Assembly (NCBI RefSeq): GCF_029893585.1
Contig: NZ_JARXYX010000016.1
Span: forward strand, 124,001 to 188,000
Origin: Streptomyces sp. LBL
GTDB taxonomy: Bacteria; Actinomycetota; Actinomycetes; Streptomycetales; Streptomycetaceae
Direction of reading: 5' to 3'
Length of the DNA: 64,000 nt
The notes beneath the pieces are model-generated. The model did no database searches. It worked only from the letters and a program-made list of their open reading frames with translations, and had not been told where the DNA came from. Each line of letters begins with the position of its first letter. Position 1 is the stretch's first letter. Shown one piece after another: positions 25,567-34,617 of the stretch. A program made the position numbers and the translations under genes.

Positions 25567-27552
25567 ATGCCGACACGCATGCGTTTCACGACCTGGAGAT
25601 CGCTCGCCGCGGTGGCCGTCGCAGCCCTGACGGCCGCCCTCCTCACCCCGGCCGTGGCCGACGCCGCCTCGCGCGAGAGCCGCCCGGTGTACTCGTACGA
25701 GAACGCCGTCCGCGAGGCCGTCTGGGTGGACACCGGGCTCGACGGCGACGGGGACGGGAGGACCGACCGCGTCGCCGCGGACATCGTCCGGCCGCGCGAA
25801 CCCGCCCAGCAGGGCCGCAAGATACCCGTGATCATGGACGCCAGCCCGTACTACTCCTGCTGCGGGCGCGGCAACGAGGGCCAGCTCAAGACGTACGACG
25901 CCGACGGGGACGTCGTCCAGATGCCGCTGTTCTACGACAACTACTTCGTGCCCCGCGGCTACGCCGTCGTCGGCGTCGACCTGGCCGGAACCAACCGCTC
26001 CGACGGCTGTGTGGACGTCGGCGGACGCTCCGACGTCCAGTCCGCGAAGGCCGTCGTCGACTGGCTCAACGGCCGCGGCAAGGCCTACACCAGCCGCACC
26101 GGCACCACCCGCGCCAACGCCACCTGGACCAACGGCAAGACCGGCATGATCGGCAAGAGCTGGGACGGCACCATCGCCAACGGCGTCGCCGCCACCGGGG
26201 TCGAGGGCCTGAAGACCATCGTCCCGATCAGCGCCATCTCCACCTGGTACGACTACTACTTCTCCCAAGGCGCCCCGCTCTACGACTCCGGCCCCGACTG
26301 GCTGTCCGACTACGTCGACAGCCCCGACGCTCGCACCACATGCGCCGCCGTCCAGCAGAGCCTCGTCGACGGGGCCCCGCGCACGGGCGACCTGACCCCG
26401 CTGTGGAGCCAGCGCGACTACGTCAAGGCCGCCTCGAAGGTGAAGGCGAGCGTCTTCCTGGTCCATGGCATGCAGGACCTCAACGTCCGTATGCAGCACG
26501 TCGGTCCGTGGTGGGACGCCCTCGCGAAGAACGGCGTCGAGCGCAAGATCTGGCTCTCCCAGACCGGCCACGTCGACCCCTTCGACTTCCGCCGCGCCGC
26601 CTGGGTCGACACCCTGCACCGCTGGTTCGACCACGAACTCCTCGGCTATGACAACGGCATCGACCGGGAGCCCATGGCCGACATGGAACGCCACCCCGAC
26701 CAGTGGACCACCTCGACGTCCTGGCCGCCGACCGGCACCGCCCCCACCACCCTGCGCCCCGCCGAGGGCTCCCAGGAGGGCGTCGGCGCCCTCGGTCTGC
26801 GCACCGGCACCGGCACCGAGACCTTCACCGACGACCCGCAGCTGAGCGAGACCGACTGGGCCGCGCGGATCGACACGCCCACGCCCGACAAGGCGGGCTT
26901 CACCACCGGACCGCTCACGAAGGAGCTCCGCCTGTCCGGCTCGTCGAAGGTCACCGTCACCGCCACCCCGACCACCTCGACGGCCCATCTGTCCGCCGTC
27001 CTCGTGGACCTCGGCCCCGACACGATCCGCGACTACGGGGCCGCCGGCGAGGGCATCACCACGCTCACCGACCGCACCTGCTGGGGCGCGAGCACGACCG
27101 GTGACAGCGCCTGCTACCGGGAGACACAGGCGAAGACCGCCGCCGTCGACCACACGGTGGTCAGCCGCGGCTGGGCCGACCTCGGCACCTACGCCTCCGA
27201 CCGGAAGGGCCTCCCGCTGACTCCCGGCACGGCGTACACCATCACCCTCGACCTGGGCGCCACGGACCACGTCGTCCCGGCCGGGCACCGCCTCGCGCTG
27301 ATCGTCGCGGGCACGGACAAGGACCTCATCGACCCGCCGTCGACCAGGCCCACGCTGACCGTCGACCTGTCCCGCACCTCGGCCCGCCTCCCGTTCGTCG
27401 GCGGTACGGCCGCCTTCGCCCGCGCCACCGAGGGCGCCGTGTCCACCGCCCCGGGGGCCACCGCCCCGGACGCCACCGCCTCCGAGGCCCCGGCCCTCGA
27501 CGGCGTGACCGCGCCGCGCGGCGTCCACCGTGTCCCGGGGGGCGGCCGATGA
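25567..27552 (+). CDS. secreted X-prolyl-dipeptidyl aminopeptidase family hydrolase
   Basis: The 661-aa protein has a signal sequence (RFTTWRSLAAVAVAALTAALLTPAVADAA) and so acts outside the cell. The alpha/beta-hydrolase core of the CocE/NonD, X-Pro dipeptidyl-peptidase (S15) family follows: nucleophile Ser in GKSWDGTIANGVAA, catalytic Asp in HGMQDLNV, and His in TGHVDPFDFRRA. A C-terminal jelly-roll domain (from about residue 420) ends in a Ser/Ala-rich tail. It would release X-Pro dipeptides from extracellular peptides. ATG 25567 is favoured: TACCGT lies seven bases before it, so the transcript is probably leaderless. ATG 25579 is the alternative. Confidence 0.9.
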   Translation: MPTRMRFTTWRSLAAVAVAALTAALLTPAVADAASRESRPVYSYENAVREAVWVDTGLDGDGDGRTDRVAADIVRPREPAQQGRKIPVIMDASPYYSCCGRGNEGQLKTYDADGDVVQMPLFYDNYFVPRGYAVVGVDLAGTNRSDGCVDVGGRSDVQSAKAVVDWLNGRGKAYTSRTGTTRANATWTNGKTGMIGKSWDGTIANGVAATGVEGLKTIVPISAISTWYDYYFSQGAPLYDSGPDWLSDYVDSPDARTTCAAVQQSLVDGAPRTGDLTPLWSQRDYVKAASKVKASVFLVHGMQDLNVRMQHVGPWWDALAKNGVERKIWLSQTGHVDPFDFRRAAWVDTLHRWFDHELLGYDNGIDREPMADMERHPDQWTTSTSWPPTGTAPTTLRPAEGSQEGVGALGLRTGTGTETFTDDPQLSETDWAARIDTPTPDKAGFTTGPLTKELRLSGSSKVTVTATPTTSTAHLSAVLVDLGPDTIRDYGAAGEGITTLTDRTCWGASTTGDSACYRETQAKTAAVDHTVVSRGWADLGTYASDRKGLPLTPGTAYTITLDLGATDHVVPAGHRLALIVAGTDKDLIDPPSTRPTLTVDLSRTSARLPFVGGTAAFARATEGAVSTAPGATAPDATASEAPALDGVTAPRGVHRVPGGGR

Positions 27553-27615
27553 TCCGAGGCACACGCGCCCCGTACCACCTCACGGCCGGTGAGCCCGTCA
27601 CCGACTGCTGACCCC

Positions 27616-27736
27616 CGTCAGGAGGAGGCGGCCAGGTGAGGCGGCCGGGCCGCCGACCGCTGCCCCGTCAGGAGGAGGCGGCTTCAGGTGAGCCGGCCGG
27701 GTCACCGACTGCTGACCCTCGTCAGGAGGAGGCGGC
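27616..27736. repeat. repeats of the oxidase gene's 3' end, spanning its stop codon
   Basis: CGTCAGGAGGAGGCGGC occurs at 27616-27632, 27666-27682 and 27720-27736, separated by 50 and 54 bp. The last copy contains the stop codon of the D-amino-acid oxidase gene; the other two lie just beyond it, each with the same following TGA. The flanking GCCGGG-TCACC text is repeated too, so about 50 bp of the gene's end has been copied in tandem. Confidence 0.85.
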
Positions 27737-28684
27737 CCCGTGAACCAGCCGGGCCGCCTCCTCCGCGCATCCCCAGGCCACCGTCACACCCGCGCCGCCG
27801 TGACCGTAGTTGTGCACCGACACCCGCCCGCCGGGCAGCGGTTCGCGTTCCAGCCGGACCGCGTCCCGCGCGGGCCTGAGGCCCACCAGGTGCCCCAGCA
27901 CCCGCGCCCCCGCGATCTCGGGCCGCAGCGCCGCACACCGCGCTACGATCGCCTCCGCCACGGCGGGATCCGGCGCCGGCGACCACGCGTCCTCGTCCGC
28001 CGTGCCGCCCAGGACGAGTCGCCCCGGCTGCGGAAAGAAGTACGCCATCTCCCCGGCGGCGTCCGTGGAGACCAGCCAGGTGTTCACGCCCGGGTTCTCC
28101 ACGACAACCAACTGCCCGCGCACGGGACGCACGGTCGCGTCCGGCACCAGGTCGCGGGCGCCGAGCCCGGTGCAGTTGACCACGACCGGCGCGTCGACCT
28201 CGGCGAGAGCGGACACCGAACGGGTCTCGATCACCCCGCCCGCCGCCAGGAACCGCCTCCGCAGCCACGGCAGATGGGTCGACATGTCGATGAGCGGCAG
28301 CCGCGCCCACACGCCCTGCCCGGCGTACTCCTCGACCGTCGCCGCCCGCAGCCCCGGCACCCGGTCGCCCACCCACGCCCGGGCCCCGTCCAGGTCCGCC
28401 TCGCCCAGTACCCCTTCGACCATGCGTACGCCCGTCACCTCGGGCGAGTCCGCCAGCTCCTCGTAGACGTCCAGCGAGCGCAGCGCCCACCTCCGCGCGG
28501 ACGCCACCGGCTCGATCGCATACGGCCACCACAGCGCCCCGGCAACCGCCGAGGTGGTCCGCTCGACGGGATCCCGCGTCAGCACCCGCACCCGCCGGCC
28601 GCGCTCGGCGAGCACCACGGCCGTGGTCAGCCCGATCACACCGCCGCCGACCACGACGACATCGTCCCTCAGTTCGCTTTTCAC
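27722..28684 (-). CDS. FAD-dependent D-amino-acid oxidase
   Basis: The 320-aa flavoprotein starts with the dinucleotide fold VVVVGGGVIGLTTAVVLAERGRRVRVL, continues with TTSAVAGALWWPYAIEP, the DAO-family substrate-domain text MSTHLPWLRRRFLAAGG, and ends PLPGGRVSVHNYGHGGAGVTVAWGCAEEAA, where the conserved HNYGHGGxG binds FAD. It would oxidise D-amino acids to alpha-keto acids, ammonia and hydrogen peroxide. GTG 28684 has TAACGT six bases upstream, indicating a leaderless transcript. The gene's last 50 bp are tandemly repeated beyond the stop. It is divergent from the gene at 28751. Confidence 0.9.
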   Translation of the reverse strand: MKSELRDDVVVVGGGVIGLTTAVVLAERGRRVRVLTRDPVERTTSAVAGALWWPYAIEPVASARRWALRSLDVYEELADSPEVTGVRMVEGVLGEADLDGARAWVGDRVPGLRAATVEEYAGQGVWARLPLIDMSTHLPWLRRRFLAAGGVIETRSVSALAEVDAPVVVNCTGLGARDLVPDATVRPVRGQLVVVENPGVNTWLVSTDAAGEMAYFFPQPGRLVLGGTADEDAWSPAPDPAVAEAIVARCAALRPEIAGARVLGHLVGLRPARDAVRLEREPLPGGRVSVHNYGHGGAGVTVAWGCAEEAARLVHGAASS

Positions 28685-28750
28685 GCCGGGACGTTAGCGG
28701 AATATGTCATGCCGTGCTCATACCGGTCCCGCTCTGGGGATACTCACAGC

Positions 28751-29812
28751 ATGTCTGCCGCTTACGCGACTTTCGGCCTGGCACCGGCGATGCGTGCCGG
28801 TGGAGTCCTCGCCGACGGTGGCTACCAGGTGCACCGGGACTTCGTGGACTTCATCGTCGACGGCCGCCCGCTCCTCTTCCAGCTCTCCGACCTCGACGCC
28901 GTCTCCCCGCTCGCCTCCGACATCCCGCCCGCGATCTTCACCGCCCAGGTCCGCAGCCTGCTCCTGGAGACGGACGCGCCGCTGCCCGACGGCCGCTACG
29001 TCGTCTACGGCTGCCCCGAGTGCGAGGACCTGGCGTGCGGCGCCGTCACCGCGGTGATCCAGAGCGACGGCGAGGACTTCATCTGGCGGGACTTCGCCTG
29101 GCAGACCGACGAACACGCCGACCTGGAACTCAACGGCTACCACGGCATAGGGCCCTTCCGCTTCCACGGCACCGAGTACCGCCAGGCGCTGGCCTCCCTG
29201 CTGGACGGCGCCGCCCCTCTCGTGCCCCGGCGCCGGGTCCTGCTGATCGGCGCCCGCGTCGCCCTCCTGGCCAAGCTCGCCGCCGCGCTGCGCACCATCG
29301 GCATCGGCGCCGACATCACCCGCGACGCGCAGGGCGTCTTGGCGGAGGAACTGCGCGGCTACGGCGCCGTCGTCTTCGGCCATGCGATCACCGAGGGGGA
29401 ACGTGCCGCCGTACGCCGCTCCTTCGAGGACGCCGGCGTCGAGGTGGCCTACGTCGACGGCCTCGCCCCGATCCTCCCGCTGCTCGTCGCCCAGACAGAA
29501 CACGCCCTCGACCGCAGCCCGCCGGAACAGCGCCGGCTCACCCGCCTGGTGGCCGCTGACAGCGAGGCGGTCGTCGAGGTCACCTCCCCCTGCCGGGTAC
29601 GCCTCACCGCGTACCGTCTCGACCGCCTCCACCGCGCCCACACCCACGAACTCTTCGACGGCATCCTCGAACCGGCCCGGCACCGCATCGCCCTGGACGC
29701 CAAGGCGGTCAAGGGGGAGTCCTTCGTGGTGGCCCGGACGTCGGGGAGCGTACTGGTGGAGGCGATGGGGCACGGAAACACCGGGACGCGGACCGCGCGG
29801 GCGGCCCGTTAG
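28751..29812 (+). CDS. conserved actinobacterial protein, function unknown
   Basis: The 353-aa protein is one I recall as conserved in Streptomyces and usually labelled only oxidoreductase or hypothetical. The N-terminal half (about 1-160) has FVDFIVDGRPLLFQLSDLDAV, then CPECEDLACGAV, a cluster of three Cys in CxxCxxxxC spacing that might bind metal. A second half begins RRRVLLIGARVALLAKLAAALRTIGI, a Rossmann-like beta-alpha start, though not a clear nucleotide motif. No catalytic set is evident. ATG 28751 has GATACT six bases before it, so the transcript is likely leaderless. The C-terminal 33 bp is repeated after the stop. It is divergent from the oxidase. Confidence 0.75.
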   Translation: MSAAYATFGLAPAMRAGGVLADGGYQVHRDFVDFIVDGRPLLFQLSDLDAVSPLASDIPPAIFTAQVRSLLLETDAPLPDGRYVVYGCPECEDLACGAVTAVIQSDGEDFIWRDFAWQTDEHADLELNGYHGIGPFRFHGTEYRQALASLLDGAAPLVPRRRVLLIGARVALLAKLAAALRTIGIGADITRDAQGVLAEELRGYGAVVFGHAITEGERAAVRRSFEDAGVEVAYVDGLAPILPLLVAQTEHALDRSPPEQRRLTRLVAADSEAVVEVTSPCRVRLTAYRLDRLHRAHTHELFDGILEPARHRIALDAKAVKGESFVVARTSGSVLVEAMGHGNTGTRTARAAR

Positions 29813-29878
29813 GACGGAACGCGGGCCGCGCGGGCCGCCCATGAGTACGGAACCCTGACCGCTCGGGCCGCCCATTAG
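29788..29878 (+). repeat. 33-bp repeats spanning the stop codon of the 28751 gene
   Basis: The unit 29788-29820 (containing the TAG stop) is followed by a diverged copy at 29821-29853 and a partial third at 29854-29878. All carry GGGC(G/C)GCCC. The period is a multiple of three, so reading past the first stop would add 18 residues of the same Arg/Ala pattern before a second TAG. Confidence 0.75.
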
Positions 29879-29891
29879 AATCTGCGGTCTG

Positions 29892-31532
29892 ATGACTGCC
29901 ACCCTCGTCGCCAAGAACCTCGCCGCCGGCCACGGCGACCGCTCCCTGTTCACCGGGCTCGACCTCGTCGTCGCGCCCGGAGACGTCATCGGGCTGGTCG
30001 GTGTCAACGGCGCGGGCAAGTCCACGCTGCTCAGGATGCTCGCCGGCCTCGCCGCGCCGGAGGAGGGAGAGGTCAGGCTGTCCCCGCCGACGGCGACCGT
30101 CGGCCACCTCCCGCAGGAGCCGGAACGCCGGCCGCAGGAGACTGTGCGGGAGTTCCTGGCCCGCCGCACCGGCGTGGCCGAGGCCCAGCGGGTGATGGAC
30201 GAGTCCACCCAGGCCCTCGTCGACGGGACACCGGGCGCGGACGACGCGTACGCCACGAGCCTGGAGCGGTGGCTCGACCTCGGCGGCGCCGACCTGGACG
30301 AGCGGGCCGAGGAGATCGCCGACTCGCTCGGCCTGGCCGTCGACCTGGGCCAGCCGATGACCTCCCTGTCCGGCGGCCAGGCGGCCCGCGCCGGCCTCGC
30401 CTCGCTGCTCCTGTCCCGCTACGACGTCTTCCTCCTCGACGAGCCGACCAACGACCTCGACCTGGACGGACTGGAGCGCCTGGAGCGCTTTGTGAGCGGT
30501 CTGCGGGCCGGCACGGTCGTGGTCAGCCACGACCGCGAGTTCCTCACCCGCACCGTCACGAAGGTCCTCGAACTCGACCTCGCCCAGCAGCAGATCACCC
30601 TCTACGGCGGCGGCTACGAGGCCTATCTGGAGGAGCGGGAGGTCGCCCGTCGGCATGCGCGGGGCGACTACGAGGAGTACGCCGACAAGAAGACCGCCCT
30701 CCAGGATCGCGCCCAGATCCAGCGCGGCTGGATGGACAAGGGTGTCAAGAACGCGCGCCGCAAGGCGGCCAACGACAACGACAAGATCGGCCGCAAGTTC
30801 CGCAGCGAGGCCAGCGAGAAACAGGCCGCGAAGGCCCGCCAGACCCAGCGCATGATCGAACGCCTCGATGTCGTCGAGGAGCCCCGCAAGGAGTGGGAGC
30901 TGCAGATGGAGATCGCGTCGGCCCCGCGTTCCGGCGCGGTCGTCGCGACCCTGCGGGAAGCCGAGGTCCGGCGCGGCGACTTCGTGCTCGGTCCGGTGTC
31001 CCTGCAGATCGACTGGGCCGACCGGATCGCGGTGACCGGCGCCAACGGCTCGGGCAAGTCCACGCTCCTGGGCGCCCTGCTGGGCCGCGTTCCGCTGGAC
31101 GCCGGTTCGGCCGCCCTCGGCTCCGGCGTCCTGGTCGGCGAGGTCGACCAGGCCCGCAAGCTGTTCCACGGGACGGAAGCCCTGCTGGACGCCTTCGGCG
31201 CGGCGGTCCCGGACACCGAACCCGCGGAGGTGCGCACCCTCCTGGCCAAGTTCGGCCTCAAGGCGGACCACGTCCTGCGTCCGGCGTCCACCCTCTCCCC
31301 GGGCGAACGCACCCGGGCCGCGCTGGCCCTGCTCCAGGGCCGGGGCGTCAACCTGCTGGTCCTCGACGAACCGACCAACCACCTCGACCTGCCGGCCATC
31401 GAGCAACTGGAGTCGGCCCTGGACGCGTACGAGGGCACACTGCTCCTGGTCACCCACGACCGGCGGATGCTGGACGCGGTCCACGTCACCCGCCGCTTCG
31501 AGGTGACCGACGGCAAGGTGACCGAGCGCTGA
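29892..31532 (+). CDS. ABC-F family ATPase
   Basis: The 546-aa soluble protein has two ABC domains. Walker A are GVNGAGKST (residues about 36-44) and GANGSGKST; signatures LSGGQAARAG and LSPGERTRAA; Walker B FLLDEPTNDLD and LVLDEPTNHLD. The linker between them, from about residue 250 (RHARGDYEEYADKKTALQDR), is Lys/Arg-rich and long, as expected for the ribosome-contact element. The second signature has Pro in place of the second Gly, which is common in this branch. Start ATG 29892 has TAGAAT 10 nt before it and no ribosome site. It differs clearly from the ABC-F protein at 10005. Confidence 0.88.
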   Translation: MTATLVAKNLAAGHGDRSLFTGLDLVVAPGDVIGLVGVNGAGKSTLLRMLAGLAAPEEGEVRLSPPTATVGHLPQEPERRPQETVREFLARRTGVAEAQRVMDESTQALVDGTPGADDAYATSLERWLDLGGADLDERAEEIADSLGLAVDLGQPMTSLSGGQAARAGLASLLLSRYDVFLLDEPTNDLDLDGLERLERFVSGLRAGTVVVSHDREFLTRTVTKVLELDLAQQQITLYGGGYEAYLEEREVARRHARGDYEEYADKKTALQDRAQIQRGWMDKGVKNARRKAANDNDKIGRKFRSEASEKQAAKARQTQRMIERLDVVEEPRKEWELQMEIASAPRSGAVVATLREAEVRRGDFVLGPVSLQIDWADRIAVTGANGSGKSTLLGALLGRVPLDAGSAALGSGVLVGEVDQARKLFHGTEALLDAFGAAVPDTEPAEVRTLLAKFGLKADHVLRPASTLSPGERTRAALALLQGRGVNLLVLDEPTNHLDLPAIEQLESALDAYEGTLLLVTHDRRMLDAVHVTRRFEVTDGKVTER

Positions 31533-31575
31533 CGCCGGGCGTTGACGCCGAGCGTTGACGCCGAGCGCTGACTAC
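31524..31575 (+). repeat. 13-bp tandem repeat over the ABC-F stop codon (stops in all frames)
   Basis: GAGCGCTGACGCC at 31524 is repeated with small changes at 31537, 31550 and 31563. Each copy contains TGA, and as the period is 13 the TGAs at 31530, 31543 and 31556 fall in all three frames. The first is the true stop of the ABC-F gene. Confidence 0.9.
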
Positions 31576-31647
31576 GATCGCCATGGCCCGTCGCGGCGCC
31601 GGGACGAGGGCGGACGCCGCGCCGCCAGTCCCCTCAGCCCCTACCGC

Positions 31648-34050
31648 TCAACTCCGGCCCTTCTTCGGGTCGGTCAGTCCCGCCCGGCGCAGGGCGTCGG
31701 CCATCACACTGTTGGCCGGCGGCGGAGCCTGACGCCCGCCGCCACCGCGCTGCCCGCCGTTACCACCGCGCCGGTCGCCCTGCTGGCGCGGCTGCGGCGG
31801 ACGCCCGCCGCCCCGCTGAGGCCGGCCCTCGCCCGACGGGCCGTCCTTGGGTGCCGCCTCGTCGTCGAGCCGCAGCGTCAGTGAGATCCGTTTGCGCGGG
31901 ATGTCGATGTCGAGGACCTTCACCTTGACGATGTCGCCGGGCTTGACCACGTCCCGTGGGTCCTTGACGAACGTCTTGGACAGCGCGGAGACGTGCGCCA
32001 GACCGTCCTGGTGGACGCCGACGTCGATGAACGCCCCGAAGGCGGCCACGTTCGTGACCACGCCCTCCAGGATCATCCCGGAGGACAGGTCGGAGATCTT
32101 CTCGACACCGTCCTTGAAGGTGGCCGTCTTGAACGCGGGCCGCGGGTCACGCCCGGGCTTCTCCAGTTCCCGCAGGATGTCCGTCACGGTCGGCAGACCG
32201 AACGTGTCGTCCACGAACTCCTGCGGCCTCAGCGAGCGCAGCACACCGGTGTTGCCGACGAGGGAGGCGACCTCCTGTCCGGACGTCTTCACCATCCGCC
32301 GGACCACCGGGTAGGCCTCGGGGTGCACGCTGGACGCGTCCAGCGGGTCGTCGCCGCCGCGGATGCGGAGGAAGCCCGCGCACTGTTCGTACGCCTTCGG
32401 GCCGAGCCGGGCCACGCCCTTGAGCTGCTTGCGCGACGTGAAGCGCCCGTTGGAGTCGCGGTGCGACACGATGTTCTCGGCGAGCCCGGACGTGATGCCG
32501 GAGACCCGGGCCAGCAGCGGGGCCGACGCCGTGTTGACGTCGACACCGACGCCGTTCACACAGTCCTCCACCACCGCGTCCAGCGAACGCGACAGCTTCA
32601 CCTCGGACAGGTCGTGCTGGTACTGGCCGACACCGATCGACTTCGGGTCGATCTTCACCAGCTCGGCCAGCGGGTCCTGGAGCCGACGCGCGATCGACAC
32701 GGCGCCGCGCAGCGACACGTCCATGTCGGGCAGCTCCGCCGAGGCGAAGGCGGAGGCGGAGTACACGGACGCGCCCGCCTCGGACACCATCACCTTGGTG
32801 AGCTTCAACTCCGGGTGCTTGGTGATCAGTTCACCGGCGAGCTTGTCGGTCTCACGGGATGCCGTGCCGTTGCCGATCGCGATCAGTTCGACCGCGTGTT
32901 CCTTCGACAGGCGGGCCAGCTTGGCGATCGCCTCGTCCCACTTGTTCGCCGGGACGTGCGGGTGGATGACGTCGGTGGCGACGACCTTGCCGGTCGCGTC
33001 GACCACGGCGACCTTCACGCCCGTACGGAAACCCGGGTCCAGGCCCAGCGTCGCGCGCGTGCCGGCCGGGGCGGCGAGCAGCAGGTCGCGGAGGTTCGCC
33101 GCGAAGACGTTCACGGCCTCGTCCTCGGCGGCCGTCCGCAGCCGCAGCCTGAGGTCGAGGCCGAGGTGTACCAGGATGCGGGTGCGCCAGGCCCAACGGA
33201 CGGTGTCCTGAAGCCACTTGTCGCCGGGCCGACCGCGGTCGGCGATGCCGAAGCGGTGGGCGACGATCCCCTCGTACGAGGACGGGCCGGGCTGCTCGGA
33301 GGCCTCCTCCGGCTCCAGAACGAGGTCGAGGACCTCCTCCTTCTCCCCCCGCAGCATCGCCAGGATCCGGTGCGAAGGCAGCTCGGTGAACGGCTGGGCG
33401 AAGTCGAAGTAGTCGGCGAACTTGGCGCCCGCCTCCTCCTTGCCCTCCCGCACCTTGGCGGCCAGCCGCCCGCGCACCCACATCCGCTCGCGCACCTCGC
33501 CGATCAGGTCGGCGTCCTCCGAGAACCGCTCGGTGAGGATCGCCCGGGCACCGTCGAGGGCGGCCTGCGGATCGGCGACGCCCTTCTCGGCGTCCACGAA
33601 GGCGGCCGCCGCGGCGAGGGGCTCCTTGCTCGGGTCGCCGAGCAGCCCCTCGGCCAGCGGCTCCAGGCCCGCCTCGCGCGCGATCTGTGCCTTGGTGCGC
33701 CGCTTCGGCTTGAACGGGAGGTAGATGTCCTCCAGGCGGGCCTTGGTCTCAGCGCCCCGGATCCGCGCCTGAAGCTCCTCGGTGAGCTTGCCCTGCTCGC
33801 GCACCGACTCCAGGATCGCCGTCCGCCGCTCCTCCAGCTCCCGCAGATAGCGCAGCCGCTCCTCGAGCGAGCGCAGCTGCGCGTCGTCGAGCATCTCGGT
33901 CGCTTCCTTGCGGTAGCGGGCGATGAAGGGAACCGTGGAGCCGCCGTCGAGCAGCTCCACAGCAGCCTTGACCTGCCGCTCCCGTACGCCGAGTTCCTCG
34001 GCGATCCTGCCTTCGATGGACCCTGATTCGATGGACCCGGGTGTCGTCAC
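31648..34050 (-). CDS. tex: Tex family RNA-binding protein
   Basis: The 800-aa protein has the Tex layout: N-terminal helix region (IEGRIAEELGVRERQVKAAVELLDGGSTVPFIARYRKEAT), an RNase H-like YqgF domain (TLGLDPGFRTGVKVAVVD, about residue 335), helix-hairpin-helix repeats (ISGLAENIVSHRDSNGRFTSRKQL-like segments), and an S1 RNA-binding domain (GMILEGVVTNVAAFGAFIDVGVHQDGLAHVS, about residue 640). Tex proteins act in RNA turnover and transcription. The C-terminal 60 residues are an Arg/Gly/Gln-rich, probably disordered tail. GTG 34050 is taken as start; the first 15 residues contain a 5-residue duplication (GSIESGSIEG). Confidence 0.95.
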   Translation of the reverse strand: MTTPGSIESGSIEGRIAEELGVRERQVKAAVELLDGGSTVPFIARYRKEATEMLDDAQLRSLEERLRYLRELEERRTAILESVREQGKLTEELQARIRGAETKARLEDIYLPFKPKRRTKAQIAREAGLEPLAEGLLGDPSKEPLAAAAAFVDAEKGVADPQAALDGARAILTERFSEDADLIGEVRERMWVRGRLAAKVREGKEEAGAKFADYFDFAQPFTELPSHRILAMLRGEKEEVLDLVLEPEEASEQPGPSSYEGIVAHRFGIADRGRPGDKWLQDTVRWAWRTRILVHLGLDLRLRLRTAAEDEAVNVFAANLRDLLLAAPAGTRATLGLDPGFRTGVKVAVVDATGKVVATDVIHPHVPANKWDEAIAKLARLSKEHAVELIAIGNGTASRETDKLAGELITKHPELKLTKVMVSEAGASVYSASAFASAELPDMDVSLRGAVSIARRLQDPLAELVKIDPKSIGVGQYQHDLSEVKLSRSLDAVVEDCVNGVGVDVNTASAPLLARVSGITSGLAENIVSHRDSNGRFTSRKQLKGVARLGPKAYEQCAGFLRIRGGDDPLDASSVHPEAYPVVRRMVKTSGQEVASLVGNTGVLRSLRPQEFVDDTFGLPTVTDILRELEKPGRDPRPAFKTATFKDGVEKISDLSSGMILEGVVTNVAAFGAFIDVGVHQDGLAHVSALSKTFVKDPRDVVKPGDIVKVKVLDIDIPRKRISLTLRLDDEAAPKDGPSGEGRPQRGGGRPPQPRQQGDRRGGNGGQRGGGGRQAPPPANSVMADALRRAGLTDPKKGRS

Positions 34051-34128
34051 GATCCCGTACCGCCTTCTCCGCTGAGGTTGCGCGGCAATTGTGGCAGGTG
34101 GCACCGACACTCGGGGACCATGACGGGA

Positions 34129-34353
34129 TCAGACGGTGAGGACGAGCTTGCCCTGGAGGTGACCGCCGTCGAGCAGGCGGTGCGCGTCGGCGACGCGCTC
34201 GAACGGGAACGTCTCCTGCACGTGGACCCGGAGCCTGCCCTGTTCGACGAGTTCGAGGAGACCTCGCAGGGCGACCGGATCGGGGTCGACCGCGATGCCG
34301 CTGAAGCGCATGCCGGCCGCCTCGTACTTGGCGATGAGCTCCGGATCATCCTC
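34129..34353 (-). pseudogene. 3' remnant of a zinc-type alcohol dehydrogenase/quinone oxidoreductase
   Basis: The minus strand reads DPELIAKYEAAGMRFSGIAVDPD, then LVEQGRLRVHVQETFPFERVADAHRLLDGGHLQGKLVLTV and a stop at 34129. This is the usual C-terminus of NADP-dependent quinone oxidoreductases of the MDR superfamily. Everything upstream of about 34353, including the NADP-binding fold, is missing and unrelated sequence follows. It is a remnant lying directly upstream of tex. Confidence 0.7.
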
Positions 34354-34617
34354 TCCACATGCTGACCGAGTGGGCGAGGGCGAACGGCGACGCAGTGCTC
34401 GACGCGCTCGACGCCGATCACGAGCCGGTCGCCCACAGCGACTGAGGCACCCGCCAGGGCGGCAAGGCCCTCGGAGCCGCCCCGGCCGAGTACCGCCGCC
34501 GGTTCCGCCCCGCCGCCACCCGCTGAAGGCACTCGGCGGCCCCCTTGCCCAGCGCTCCGAAGCCCGGCGAACGCAAGCTCCCTGAAGACCTCGAGGCGCT
34601 CCGCGGCAAGAGCCGCT
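34354..34617 (+). pseudogene. gene fragments, including an AraC-type C-terminus
   Basis: This 264-bp stretch has at least one scrap on the plus strand: GGKALGAAPAEYRRRFRPAATR and a stop at 34524-34526, which resembles the end of AraC/GlxA-type regulators (LGxxPAxYRRRF). Before it, an open stretch 34354-34441 encodes MLTEWARANGDAVLDALDAD and ends at a TGA; I do not recognise it. With the oxidoreductase stub next to it, the region looks like a deletion scar. Confidence 0.4.

Noticed and set aside
31599..31647. Possible terminator between the ABC-F gene and tex
   Set aside because: No stem of convincing length was found, so none was called.
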